From contig JADWOT020000001.1 of the NCBI GenBank assembly GCA_036345935.2, forward strand, positions 11,013,869 to 11,077,868: a stretch of 64,000 bases of DNA, written 5' to 3'. Of this stretch, positions 25,624 to 37,568 are shown piece after piece. The notes under the pieces were generated by a model. It saw only the letters and a program-made list of their open reading frames with translations, had not been told where the DNA came from and ran no database searches. The position numbers were made by a program, and so were the translations under genes. How positions within the stretch are numbered: position 1 is the first letter of the stretch; the number at the start of each line of letters is the position of its first letter. This stretch comes from Taenia hydatigena (Eukaryota; Platyhelminthes; Cestoda; Cyclophyllidea; Taeniidae).

Positions 25624-26040
25624 ATGAAATATCGGGTTTGGTGTGGTCGTTGCTGTGCCTGGTTTAAATTTGCGCCGGAGAGTTCGGATATGTGAGTATT
25701 TATTTTGAAAGTTTTTGACTTATTTTATGCATACGCATAAGTAAACTTGTGATTTTGACATGTTTGCGTTGATAGCGACTCTTGAGGCTTGCTGAATTTG
25801 TCGTTAGTGAAAGGCTTGAATTATGTCAACGTATTTGATTAAATGCTGACGTTGGATTTTGCATTGGGACGGTGTCTGCTGTTTTTGGCTGTGTAAAGTC
25901 TTTTTCGAATTATGACGAAATGTGGGAGATCAGATTTTCCTGTTATTGGTTATCAGTGCTTTATTTGTGGTGATAAATTGCATATCGAATTGGCGGGTTC
26001 GCCACTTGAGGACGGTCGAATCATTGTGTACGAATCAGCG
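25624..26040 (+). CDS. Cysteine-rich candidate gene, right-arm copy (two exons seen)
   Basis: Exon a (25624-25691, 68 nt, GTGAGT donor) encodes MKYRVWCGRCCAWFKFAP plus five residues. Exon b (25912-26040, 129 nt, GTAAGG donor) has CGRSDFP, YQCFICGDKLH and SPLEDGRIIVYES. Compared with the left-arm copy, the cysteines, tryptophans and splice donors are unchanged while several other residues differ, which hints at past selection. The region between the exons contains stops in all simple joins, so further exons or decay must be assumed. A third, more diverged exon a lies at 47424-47495. Confidence 0.4.
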
Positions 26041-27404
26041 GTAAGGTTCGTAGTCTCATGATAATTATTGGGGAAACCACAAAATTAAGCCAAGGAAAGA
26101 CAATTTAGCGGTTGTGTGATGTGGACTTCTAACAAAATGTCAGTCTCTAGCGCGCTACTGTGCTAAAAACTGCATTAACGTCATTCTGGTGGTTGATTGT
26201 GAGAGTCCACTTATGAGATGGCGTATTGCAGGATTTCCCTTCCCTTGCTGTAGTCGATAAAGAGAAATTTCTGGCTTCGGTGGCAGTTGGTATTAAAATA
26301 TTGCATGCTACTTCAGTGAATGGATGAAGGGTTTCGATTCTTGCGAAAGTGGCAAAGCGGTTGGGGTTTAACCCATCCATCTTTTCACCGAGTGATGGCA
26401 TAATACTAGAGATCGTCTCAGCATCGATGTGAGAGGAGATGCGGAATAACATGAACTCGAAAATGCCAAAATTATGAGCTAGTGTCTTGCTTTCGCTCCG
26501 TGAGGTCATTTAGGCTTTTTTATGTGGCGATTTGCTTTCTCCCAGGACAAATCACATGTCACCGGCAGCAGCTGATCAATGCTGTGGCAAAAGTGGCTAT
26601 GTTGGTTAAAGTGTTGGGGTGACCTCCGTGTATGGCGACAATTTCTTCGCTCCTGAGAAGGGTTATCACACTTCATTTTTAGTTGCAAAGGATATGGTAA
26701 ATGTCTCCCCTATTTTGCACAGTCATTAGTGCTTCGAAAGACTTCACACTCTTTCATCACGAGGCTTGCTGCCCAATTTGACAACGTGTAATTTATTTGG
26801 CACTCCTTCCATGAGGCGGAGAACCGCAGTCTTGGGGCATCGAGTATGTGCGTGAAGGCGAACGCTTAGAAGGTTGTGTTCTTGGTGGGACTCCGAGCGT
26901 CACAAACTTGGTTTTTTTCTCGTCCCTAATCTCTGCTGTGAGTGCAGCAGAGGTCTTGGTGATTGTGTCGCCTGGTAGGGGCTACAGTAAGCGTTAACTC
27001 CCTACTTACCAACGTTATATGTGTTTGATGTGCTGATTGTTGGAACTTGGCCTAATGCCCCTTCTTGAAAGCATTATTCGTGTTCTCTTTATAATTGACT
27101 GAGTTAAAGTGCTATTAGCATACAAGGTGGGGTTAGAGCAGTGAAAAGCATGCAGGAGTTTACCTGGTAAATGGCTGCATTTATATCGTGCAAAATAGTT
27201 TCTGATCGATAAAAGAAATGGAACGGCAGAGCTGTGATGTACCTGTTAAAACTAAGATGGATGGAGTGATGTTCAAAGGGTACATCTATTATCAGTTATG
27301 TAGAGAAATCCGGTTATTTAGACGCCTTTTTGCATCAATTTTGCTTGCATTGAGTACGAGCAAGTCGACAAAGCCCGTAGGGCGGAGACTACGAATTTGG
27401 CTCA

Positions 27405-27800
27405 CACTGAATGCAATTTTTAGTACTGATCTACACAAGAATGCGATTTTCGCTCCCCTAGACACTTTTATACTATCGATCTACACAAAACTGCGATTTT
27501 TCCTTCTTTTTTGGACACTTTTGTAGTATTAATCTACACAGGACAACAAGTTTCGCGCCCTTCCATAGGGAATAATGGTGTATTAGGCTACACGAGACTG
27601 CGATATTCGGGCAATCTGTAGTCAATTTCGTTGTATTTGTCCACACGAGACTGCGATTCGGGCTCATTGCGTGGGCGATTTTGCTGTGTTTGTTCGCAAG
27701 TGACTCGGATTTGCGCTCATTGTGTGGGCAATTTTGTTGTATTGATATGCACGAGAATGCGATGTTCGCTCATTATTTGGGCTACTTTGTTCCATTTGAA
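27405..27800 (-). repeat. Minisatellite, about 53 bp period, right arm
   Basis: About seven to eight units with GAGACTGCGATTTTCGC-like and TTTTGTTGTATT segments. It is the mirror of 9500-10018 with fewer units. Confidence 0.8.
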
Positions 27801-28183
27801 TGAAGTCATTAGGGTGATTATTGAACGGGAGCATTAATTGCTATCAACATCAAGCTGATGCACTAAATTGATACTTCTCTCTGACTACTGATTGTGGTGC
27901 GGTTCGGCCAAGGTTTTTTCTCCGAGGTGAAGATGGCAACAAGATTTGTGAAATTCACGCCAGAAAAAAAAAACAAACAGATTTTGTGTGTGTTAGGAGC
28001 GCAGCTCCTCTTAGTCGTCATGAGTGTTCAGTGTAAGGTTAGAACTGGGCCTGGTGAGTCTACAGAAAAAGTGATGAATAAATAGGTATGGGCAATCCAG
28101 ACTGCTTTTGACGTCTATTTGGTTCCACCCTCTCTCATTGAGATCGAATTAAAAAACGCTAAATCCGACTGTCACGTAGTGAG

Positions 28184-31100
28184 GAAATGAAGTACGAATG
28201 CAGAGCTGGCGTGTGCCCCAAGTTCGGCGGAGTGTCTGCGTGATGTGATTTCTGCGCAGATGTCGATTGCTCCATGGTGCTTAACTTTAATATGCTACTT
28301 TTTGGTTAGTTTTTGGTTATCATCCTCGGTTTTAAGTTTATGAGTACTCTTTGTTGTCTCATTGTGAAATATTATCATCTGCTCAGTTGATTCCTTCACA
28401 TAATGCCTCCATGCTCCGTTAACCATTCATTCCCACTTCACTATGACCCTAATTTCCTTACCGACAAGGAACGTGATGCGGCAAAGGCAGTGATCGACAA
28501 CGCATTGTTGAACCTACACCGTTCTACCACGTTGAGGCTGTTGCTGCAGCACTATCTTGGCGACCAGAACCTAGAGACCGTTGACGATCTCCTGGACAGC
28601 TCAGTCTCCTTCGCGTCATCGTGGAACGCGACACTGCAGGTTACGTACGGTTAGGTGTCGAAGGGGCTACCTGGGCGGTGAAGGAAGTGAGGCTGACAGA
28701 AATGGGGAAGAGCCTTAATGGGGCCCGGGCCATCGCCACGGAATTGGAGGCGAGGGTGGCTGAGTTCCTAGTAATGACTGTCGTCTTCTGTCCCTTGCTT
28801 TTTTAAACTTTTACCGCTCTCCTATTCATCTACTCACAACACTAAATACTCAGCTACTTCATAACAATTTTTGTCCCTGTTCACGCAGTCATCCATCATT
28901 TGCCCTCCATCGTTTTATTTTCTTCATTCACGTGTCATTTTTGTATTAATGCACTAAATATGGCTTCATTTGTAAACTCAACGAATTCGGTTTTGCCTGT
29001 TCGATGTGGCATTGATTCCTCTGATCAAGTCATTTGGTGGATTGCGTTTTAAATTATTTGACAGTGCTCATGGATTAGTCGCGTTTTGAGATTGCCTGAA
29101 GATGATCGCAGGTTAGAGGTCACGGTGCTGACGTGCACAGCGTCTCCATCGGTGAGGCGCGTGGTTGGATTGCTGATGTTGGAGGAGGTTGATTTGTTCC
29201 AGATGTGCTAAGGTACTGCCAACCTAGTCGACTCCGATGCAGTTGTCTAGTCTCCCAGAAATATTGATGGGTTTGTTCCATTTGTGGACAACGCTAGCCG
29301 CAGACACTGAACGCGTGTCTAGCTGATCAGCAGATGAGGGCGAGTCAATAGGAAATCGTCTGTATTTGAATTATGCGCTCACCACTTTTGGGATTGTTTT
29401 GGGTGGCTAGGCTAAGATGAGTGGGTTTTGTGTGGAAAGGGAGGGTCAGATGTCAGTGTATGTAGCTTGGGATTGATCAAGTGCATACCTTTTTCATGCT
29501 TTGGTCCCGTTTGTTTTTGCCCATCGTTTGCTTCAAATTCCGTCAAAGTGGGATTGACCTTGGTAGGGAATGGAAATCGACTGTTGGCTTTTTTGCGTTG
29601 AAAGGTTGTGACTAGCGTGTGCTTACCACAATGTGCCTACAACTTGTCAATCATCGGCCAGTGTTTGCCTACTTTGAAGGATTTGTGTATTGCATTCTGA
29701 GAAAGCAATTGCCATGGTTGATCTGCAGTTTGAAAATCAAAGTGTTCAGTCAGCTGTATTTTAAATCTCCAGAGGGAAGCTGTTTGCTAATTTCAGTCCC
29801 ATCTTTTAGTCGTGGTGGTTGTGAAGACGAACCTCCAAATGCTTTCTGACCTGTATCGAATCACTGGTAAATGCCAAGGTAGTTTTGGAACACCTGACAT
29901 TGCTCGCTATGTGCTGGCTTTGATGGTTGCTGAATTACCTTTTTCCCCTTTTGCGTTGCCATGTTGTGCTTTCTTCACTTGCTTCATTTGTTGGTATCGA
30001 GTGTCCAAATGAGTGCACAGGCGACAGGTGCTTTTGCAAGTTAGTAGATTATGCTTCCTGAAACTTCCCATGTACTGCATCTGTTGTTGATTTGACTCTC
30101 AGTTTCGGTTGAGGTGGCATGTTTGGCAATGTTGTCTTCGCCGGAGGAGGCGGCCGCAGTCTCTTCCATTTGCCCAATGTGTTTATGTTGGTCGAGCATT
30201 ATGTCTGCTTCGGTCTTGACTTCAAGTGATTTACTCGAGACAACCTACTTTTCTTGCTGTCCCCACTTGATGCTATGAACGATTCGTCGATCCCACGTGG
30301 CCTAGTAAGACGAAATCATGTTGATTTAACTGAAGGTGTATTGCAAAATGTGCGATCTGGAGGCTCTTTGCAAGTACTTAATTGACTAATGCACCTGCAT
30401 TCCTTGCAGACTTTCTACAAATCACTGAAAAATTCCGAAAATATTATTACAAATTTGCATTGAATGTGGTTGTGGGCGAGAGGCAGGGGGACAACTTGTA
30501 ATCTGGTCGTGGACCAACGTAGTCGTTGTCCTGAGTCCAAGACGCCCTCGTCCTAGCATGTAGGAAAGATGTCTAGAAGTGACCAATTTGCGCATAGTAA
30601 GGGTGGTAGAAAGGAAGAGGAGGATCGTTTGAATGAACAACGTGGTGATGGAGCGGTCGGTATTCGCGATTTCCGTGGTTAATGGGGTTCATGACACTTG
30701 AGGTGTAAGCAAGTTTCGATTTCGTAATATCGTGACGCAGTGAATCTCTTACCAAAGCGATAATCAAATCGCAGTAAACTTTTACGCCCCTTCCTTTAAA
30801 CTTGACCTGTTTTGTGAAAGAGCTCTTGAACGTGATGTGGAGACGAACTGGCCATTTGCGGATTATACGACCCTTGCCGGAGGTGGACTAGGTGGGGTAG
30901 GGAAAGCTCGCCTTGCCAATAATTGTATGCACATGTTGGACACAGTGAAGGAGGTTTGGCAATTTTCTGCATATTAGCGTCAGATGGTTGAACTCCATCG
31001 ATCGTGTGGCAGTGAGCAGCTCACACAGGTGCTACTTACAACCAGTCAGTAGCACCTTTACGTCACTTCACTCCTTCAGGGTAGTAGCTTTTCCTCCAAA

Positions 31101-32939
31101 TCGTGTAGCAAATCGGCACTAATGATGGTACTTCAAGTGTTGCCTTTAAATCTGAATCGCTTCTTCTTATGGAAAATCAGTACATCAGCCTGGACAAAGG
31201 TTGTCTCCATGTTGAAACGCACTGAACAGAACATTATGGCCAAGCAAGGCTGACTGTTGCATTCAACCACAAAGGATTATAACGTGGCTGGGTAATCGAC
31301 AAATCGCAAAGATGACATCTTTCCTTGCTATCACTAGGACAGTGGAATCACTGCGATGACCGGGGAGAAGTGCGAACCTAACACACCTCAATGCCAGCAC
31401 TCGGATAATCTCTAATTTGTGAAAATTGTGGGGGAGTAAACTCACTACTGCTCTTTATTCGCAAATGTGGTTAACAATGTTCAAATGTGAATTTTTGTCG
31501 AAGCTAAGCACGCGCGACGAAACTAATGGTTGAACTCGTTGCTTAGGCCGCCCTGTATGATCTCGCGGTTGACTTGCTCAAGATTCGAAAGGTGCGACTA
31601 AGTGGCTTTGGGCAAGTAAATTGTTTGGGAGATTGCGCTTTGGTTTTATGTTAGTGCGAATAGCCGTATTGGGTGTTGGATGTTTTGGCCAATGGCTAGT
31701 GGTCCAGTGGGGTCGCGCTTTGTATAAGTTGGTTAAATTCACTCAAAAGGGGTCACTCATCAATGAGATTTCCAAATCCTTTTTCAAGACTCGTTTAAAT
31801 GCCGATCATAAAGGCGTGTCTTTTTGAATTTGCAACCGTCATTGTAGGAAACTGGTATCCTGAAGCACACAATGAGCAGCGGAAAGCTTGACCGCCCAGA
31901 AGGCATGCAGATCCTTGATGTTCCCTTTGTAGGAAGGGGAAGGCAAGCGTCCGGCCGACGAAATGATAACAGCTAGAGTCATAAGCCCATTAACGTCAAA
32001 GTTGGTCTCCTCGATTGGTTTGGTTGTAAAAACAATTCTACAAAACACGGGAGTAGTTTTCGATTGTAGAAGCAGATTCCAGGTCTTCTGTATGGGATTG
32101 GCACTAATTTTCTCATCATTTACAATTTAGTTGTTTTTTAGCCTCCACAATAGTGGGATGGGATATGCATTCGGGACGTAGAGAAGGGCCATATGAGGTC
32201 ACTAGCATGGCTCCAAGGCAGGTAGGGAAGGACCGCAGCAACTTTGTGCATTCCTCAAATGACAATTGCCACTCATGTTTCCATTCTCATAAATATCACT
32301 TAAAATGCCTGTTTGATGAGGTTATAGAAAACTAGTTATGTTTTAAGGCCCTGCGTCAATGCATTTGCTAGCTTAGCCTCTTCTACCAACTTCGGATTCG
32401 CATAGGAGAGAGACGTGAAATGAAACCAAAAGGACCCCAGGACATTGGTGTAAGTGCCTCAACGGTTGAACACACCGCACACATCCGCTGACACGTGAGA
32501 GTGGGACGAAAGTTAGGTGTGGTGATCTTACAAAGGAACCTTCGGTCAACTTGCGTCTTCTCGACTCCATTTGATTTTGAAAATAATAGTAGCTCAGTGG
32601 AGGATGTCCTCTCAAAAATGATGCCACCAAATCGTCCACCAGTAAAGACTGTACCAGCATTATCGCTTCACTTTGAAACACGAAGTATTATTGAATTAGT
32701 TTATTTGAACAACTGTGATGTATGATGCTCAAATAGAGCTCGAGCCAAGGGGCAAGACTAACGCAGAAAAAAAATAAAGACGTTGCTCCATTGATGAATG
32801 CCACCAGTGCGTGAGGCGTCACTTGAAGAAGTGGCACACCTCTACTTTGATTACTGCCTCCGAATGCGCCGACATTTGGTTCACGTCGCCCTCTCGCTTT
32901 GTAGGCAGCCACAAAATCCTTCTGGCAGTTAGATAACAT
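28184..32939 (-). repeat. R block, copy B
   Basis: Reverse-oriented copy, and the longest together with D. It is direct-repeat related to D and inverted relative to A, C and E. Copy-specific deletions include one joining a VLALRCVRFA stretch directly to LLPGHRSDS near 31375 and one removing most of a conserved frame near 32225. The kelch cassette follows on its right, as it does for copy D. Confidence 0.85.
28403..28806 (+). pseudogene. Frame corresponding to the 405-nt frame, R copy B
   Basis: Same start and end landmarks as the other copies but 404 nt long. A single-base deletion around codon 55 (GACCAG for GACCACG) takes the shared TGA out of frame, giving an 83-residue frame that continues LETVDDLLDSSVSFASSWN before a stop. 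The second half (VRLGVEG, MGKSLNGARAIATELE) is then in another frame. It is therefore frameshifted relative to its relatives, unless this is the ancestral form. Confidence 0.5.
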
Positions 32940-33900
32940 TTATTAAAATGCACACATCACCAGGAAGAGCACTCATTTATCATCCGGACGACTTTTAGCA
33001 CAACGCTCACCCTGGAGGAGCTGTGTGTCCATGAGTTGGGGCAAAAATGACCTGAGCGATCGTAGACTTGGAATGGTTTTGGAGGCATTGACAGGTTGAC
33101 AGTGACGACGATTGAAAAACAGTGTCAACGCGAACTTATTCGCGATTGTATGAGAGAAATGTATGTCGGATGTCTTTGTCCTCAAGTAACCAAATCACTG
33201 TCTGCTAATGAAGAGGATAAATGAGTTACGCAAGTCTGTTGGGTGCAAATGGAGGCCAATTGTGAGTCGGCATGTCCATTTCTCTGGGTTAGCAAAGCGT
33301 TAGCTGACTTATTGCAAGAAATTTGTATTTCTGAGCAAACAACTGCATACATTCCGCTGTAAGTCATGTGGGAACATTTGCGGTGGGTAAATAAGAAAAG
33401 GAAGTTGGAAAATTTTTATTAGCGAAGTTTAAGTAAGCTACGATGTAGATAGGTGACGCCACATGGGGCACATTTAATTGCTATTTAGAATAATTTGGGC
33501 CCGTAACACGGATACACGTAGTGAACACCTTTAAGAGCAGTTTCGCAAGTCCATTTTCAATCTCTCTCTCTCAAGGTCGTCACAGATCACCCGAGCCACA
33601 GCACACGTCCTTCTTGCATCACGTCAAGACTTGACATCAAGAAGCAAGGATCACTTAAGCTTGCAAATTCAATTACCACATTTACGAGAACAGTCAAAGC
33701 ACACAAATGAGTGCCAGCTGGCGCTGGTATGGTTTACTCACCACTTGTGCATTGCAGCCAATCTCTTGGTTTCTTCCAGGTTACCAGAAGCTCCCCAACG
33801 CGCGCCACGTTTACATTCCTTCACTCATACACACACCCATCTCGGGTTAAACATAAAAAGCACTTTGCCGCCTTTCCACACCTCAATTCCTGTGCGAAAG
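32940..33900. other. 5' flank of kelch gene 1
   Basis: Aligns directly with 53061-53869 upstream of kelch gene 2, with indels (including a roughly 38 bp segment near 33705 present only here). No TATA box or other promoter element is convincing. Short frames on both strands are not conserved between the copies. Confidence 0.6.
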
Positions 33901-36493
33901 ATGGAGACAGTGGTGAAGTCGGATGATAGGGCTGAATTGTTTCTTATTCACAGAATTGGCACATTCCGTGAACAAGGAAAACTCACTGATCTACGAATCG
34001 AGGTGAGGTTACGCACATTGGTTTCATGCTCCAACTTCTAGACAAAGGATGGGAAATATGTCAACGCACATCAACTGGTTCTGGCAGCCAGGTTCCCGCT
34101 TTTTTTTAAAGCACTGACCACCAAACAAGGTGGAGTGACAACACAATGGAAACGCTTTTCTGCAGAGTACGTGCATATCACTTCCTTCTTTAACCCTCTT
34201 TCAGTATTGTCGAGGCTGTTGTCGACTACGCATACACAGGCAGAATTACAATCGGTGCGGGAAACGCTACTCGGTTGTACCTTCTGGCACACAATCTCGG
34301 CTCCGAGAGAATCGTCTCTTGGTGTGTGGAGTTCATAAGAACGAGGTGGGAGAAGTCTTTTTCAGAGTTAAAACCTGACTGACTAAAGAATCTCTCTAGA
34401 CAATGTAGCAGAGGTGTGGTCGATAGCCAATGCTACGTTGAATCGTGAATTGATGGAACTATGCATTCCAATCATGGCAGAACATTTTGACGATGTGTGC
34501 TTGCGGGGGGGGCTGCTGATGCAGACGACAGCACAGCACTTCGAGATGCTACTGGAAAGCAACTGGATGAAATGCGTGAGTGAGGAAACAAAGCTCCGAG
34601 CCATTCGCAGTTGGCTGGAAGCAGGCATCGATGACTGTGACGTGGAGGAAAAGGCAAAGGTGTTTGGGAAGATGATTTCGAGGATAGAGTTGACGAGGCT
34701 GTCCCCACAATGTCAAAGCGAATACTGGACGTTTGTGAGGAGGTACGCAGAACAGTTTAGTGAAGGTAAGCACAGTGAATGGGTGGATAGTTTAGAGGAC
34801 GTGAGATTCGGGGATGAGCAATTTCGATAGATGACTGTAAGACTAAAGAAGAGACACGGACATGGGCAAGGGGCGAAAGGCTTTGTGGTGAATGAGAGAT
34901 GAAAGATGAAGGGGTGAAATGGATTAAAATGGGCGTGAGATTGAGAGATGGATGCGAAATGGGTGGGTAGATGCAGTTATGCGTGTTGAAAGATTTAATA
35001 CGGAGTGGATGGGCAAATTTATTTGAGAATCACAGGTGCGAATTGATTGAGTTGATGACATTATTCAGCATTTTGTAGTTCCTACTTCTGAGTTATCTTT
35101 TCCTTCATTTCTGTGACTGTTCTAAAGCCGATGTTCCGCCAAACCGTGTAATGAGGCCGAATGAGATCATGGGACGGAGGTTTCGGCCTGCCTCCATCTG
35201 CGGACCACGAAGAAAGTACGTGATTCACTTTTAGTATAGCAACAACCACCCTTCCAAAGAACCGACCAGCCGATTCCATAAGTGCTCCGTTTTTTAGCCA
35301 TAGGATTCTGTGAAACTGTCCCTTTTCGCAACCTTCTTGCCATTTTGTACTGCCACTCTATGGCAAATTTTTGAAAACTTTTAGAGAGGTGCTGATGATC
35401 TACTCCTGCGAAATATTTTCATATTCCTCGTGTTTAACTTCTGTGCCGCAGTTGCAACCGGAAGAATCGTTCAATGTTGAAGTTTTTTCCAGAGGAAAAG
35501 TGACTACATTTGACGGTAAATTAAATTTATGGTCTCATCCTCTTGCTTTCTAGGTAGAGCATGTTTCGTTGATTGTGTTGACTTCAGATGGAGTGTGGTG
35601 CTTGTAAATTACCGTGATGGTTCTACTTCCCATAAGACTTTTCAAACAAAACAGCAACGCTCCGAATATGCTGTTGCTTCGAGAAATGAATCGATTTTCA
35701 TTTTTGGCGGCTACTCTGGTGGAACGATCTTTTCCACTTGTGAAAAACTAGACATGGCCAGTGGCAGGTATGTTTGATTAAGGTAAGTCAACAATCTAGG
35801 CTCACCAAACTCCCTGCTATGCTGCCTGCACGATATGATGCATCGGCATTAAATATCCCAGAAATAGGAATCGTGGTTGTTGGTGGTTATCAAAGTAGTC
35901 GACAATTGATGGGATCAAGACTTGCTACAATATTGGTAGAAGATGCGGAGAGTAGGAGTGGATGGCGATGGATCAAGCTCCATCCGATGTTACGGGCACG
36001 CAGTAGACCGGGAGTGGCCTACTTTAAAGGATGCGTAGTAGTTGTAGGAGAGAACTTTGAGCCGAGTGCCGAATGCCTTCCACTGACATCGATCGAACAG
36101 GCGAACGCTCAGTGGACTCGTCTTAATGGAATTCGTGACTTTAACTGGCCATCCACATCTCTTGTCTCATTCAACAACAGATTGATATTGTTAGGTAAGT
36201 GTTGTGTTCATATCCTATGGAACTACAAATTACTTGATCAAATTACTTGAATTTATTCACCTATTTATTATAGCATCCGACTTTGTGACGAGCGGAGCCT
36301 ATGAATTTTTACCCACTGAAGAGGTAAATTATTGGTTTCCATTCACTGCCTAACTACTCAAAAGTAACTAATAATGTTGTAACCCTTGTAGAACCAACCG
36401 TTGGCCAATTTTAAATGGAAGCCATTATTTCAGCTGCAAAATTTTGCGCATTCAATGCTTCTAGTGACAAGAGAAACGCTGGAAGAATGTTAA
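33901..36493 (+). CDS. BTB-BACK-Kelch protein, copy 1 (534 residues, nine exons)
   Basis: Likely a substrate adaptor of a Cullin-3 ubiquitin ligase, as is usual for this architecture. Exons: 33901-34002, 34042-34166, 34205-34345, 34389-34800, 35452-35515, 35554-35767, 35800-36194, 36274-36323, 36392-36493. All introns are GT/AG, all phases agree and the total is 1605 nt. BTB spans about residues 18-123, with AHQLVLAARFPLFF and VEAVVDYAYTGRI. BACK follows to about 235 (DNVAEVWSIANATLNRELME). Kelch blades show FGG at 332-334 and VVVGG at 378-382. The expected third di-glycine at 436-437 is GE. Total length and blade count are below the usual six-blade proteins of about 570-640 residues. The exon 4 end is least certain: GTGAGA at 34801 keeps phase, whereas an earlier GTAAGC at 34766 does not. 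Confidence 0.85.
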
Positions 36494-36707
36494 AATATTT
36501 GCTGTTCAAGGATTTTGGTTCCACATTTCCAATACACTAAATTGTTTTGCCAGATTCCAAAGTTTCCTTCTAACGTTCAACAATTTTGAAAGAAAACTAA
36601 AAATTACCTCATGGAGTGGTCATCATGTGTCAAAAAAATGTGGAATATAGCGAGGAAAAATGTACTTTCATTAAGTGCTCTGTATCGATACAATGCTAAG
36701 CCATGCT
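36494..36707. other. 3' flank of kelch gene 1
   Basis: Conserved with 56475-56686. No clear AATAAA polyadenylation signal close to the stop. Confidence 0.5.
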
Positions 36708-36894
36708 AATACTTTGCTTGTTTGACCACCGATGTCAGTTACGGTTACTTGGGTGGCCACATTGCTGCCATAGCCGAATGGGATGGCCTCCGAGCCATGC
36801 CAACAGTCCTGGATCCTTCCTGTTTGCCGAATGCATCTATTCTGCCCAAGCATTAAGCCGTCGTCTGCCTCCAAGGGAGTCTCGAGTAGCTGCA
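36708..36894 (+). repeat. 190 bp dispersed repeat family, uninterrupted copy
   Basis: Contains TTACGGTTACTTGGGTGG, GGATGGCCTCCGAGCCATGC and a CCAAGGGAGTCTCGAGTAGC end. It is the empty-site counterpart of the interrupted copy at 56687-57105: here CATTGCTGC runs straight into CATAGCCG. Confidence 0.75.
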
Positions 36895-37020
36895 TCAATG
36901 TACCATCGTTGACGTAAATCATAAGTCAGCTAAAAGGGCAATTCGATGCACAAACTTTTCCTAACTGATTCTCATTACCAAAGAAATGTAAAATGCGTCA
37001 TGTAGCGGTAAGGGAAATTC

Positions 37021-37568
37021 ATGCAATCACTAAAGCAATTGAAGGAAAAGGATCGTTATGCGATGTTTCGAGCATTCAAATACCATTGACCAAAAAGAAA
37101 CGAGGAATCCGTGCGCCTGAGGCACAAACTCAAGGCGTGCGCCTACTTCGTTTAAAGTGTCCGCTGTCACCAATAGCGGTTGGTGAACTTCCACTCGCCT
37201 GTCGGTTGGCAAATGTATTCGTCGTAATGGATCTGGCTATGTCTGTCACTTTCATCAAGCAGCAAATGAAGATGCAAAGTCATTCCATAGAGCAGGAACC
37301 TTTATCGCTGAAGTTCATTACTCCTCCCTACCAGCAACAGCTAAAACTAGTCGCGGGTGTGTGTGCCGAAGACGATTGTAACAGTTTGACCTCACAGTAG
37401 AAGCGGGTTCTCGAGGTTGAACTTCAGCAGTCACAACGACTACGAAAATGGGCATAGCAAAAATTGAAGCAGGTTGTAAACAAAGTTACTCAGTTTGGCG
37501 ATTTTACCTCATTTTGCGCACAAACTGCCACTTCAAATAGCCTTCAGGATGTCGTCAGTTATGAAGTT
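37021..37568 (+). pseudogene. Unrecognised gene remnant, copy 1
   Basis: From the ATG at 37021 a coding-like frame reads LKQLKEKDRYAMFRAFKYH, hits TGA at 37087, continues PKRNEESVRLRHKLKACAYF and stops at 37153. Further on, 37403-37560 reads KRVLEVELQQSQRLRKW, a TAG, then KLKQVVNKVTQFGDFTSFCA. A coiled-coil-like, charged protein is suggested but not identified. The copy at 57232-57780 shares the TGA and the TAG, so the gene was already broken before duplication, unless these stops are spliced out. A 135-residue frame in another phase (36993-37400) is broken in the second copy and is probably a shadow. Confidence 0.5.

Larger units (their letters stand above)
22164..28183. other. Middle part of palindrome I, right arm: mostly unassigned
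   Basis: Mirror of 9263-15120. Besides the listed repeats and the cysteine-rich candidate, 26230-26870 (+) carries coding-like stretches such as DKEKFLASVAVGIKILHA and FNPSIFSPSDGIILEIVSAS, broken by stops at the same places as in the left arm. This looks like a gene that died before the arms duplicated. The rest shows nothing I can assign. Confidence 0.5.
19566..31847 (-). repeat. Palindrome I, right arm
   Basis: Matches the reverse complement of 5591-17718. Visible indels relative to the left arm include the 54 bp insertion near 22221, a 33 bp insertion near 23472, a shorter minisatellite and an expanded AT tract. R copy B forms its outer part. Confidence 0.9.

Noticed and set aside
25624..25691. 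WCGRC resembling the thioredoxin/PDI active site
   Set aside because: The flanking residues and spacing to the AP dipeptide do not fit, the segment is at a protein start rather than after a beta strand, and the third copy has WCGCLC.
26147..26509. 120-residue minus-strand frame as a gene
   Set aside because: The mirrored frame at 10865 is cut to 77 residues by a frameshift, and the opposite strand is more coding-like in places.
36993..37400. 135-residue frame as a gene
   Set aside because: It is broken in the second cassette, and another phase of the same DNA looks more like protein with shared stops.
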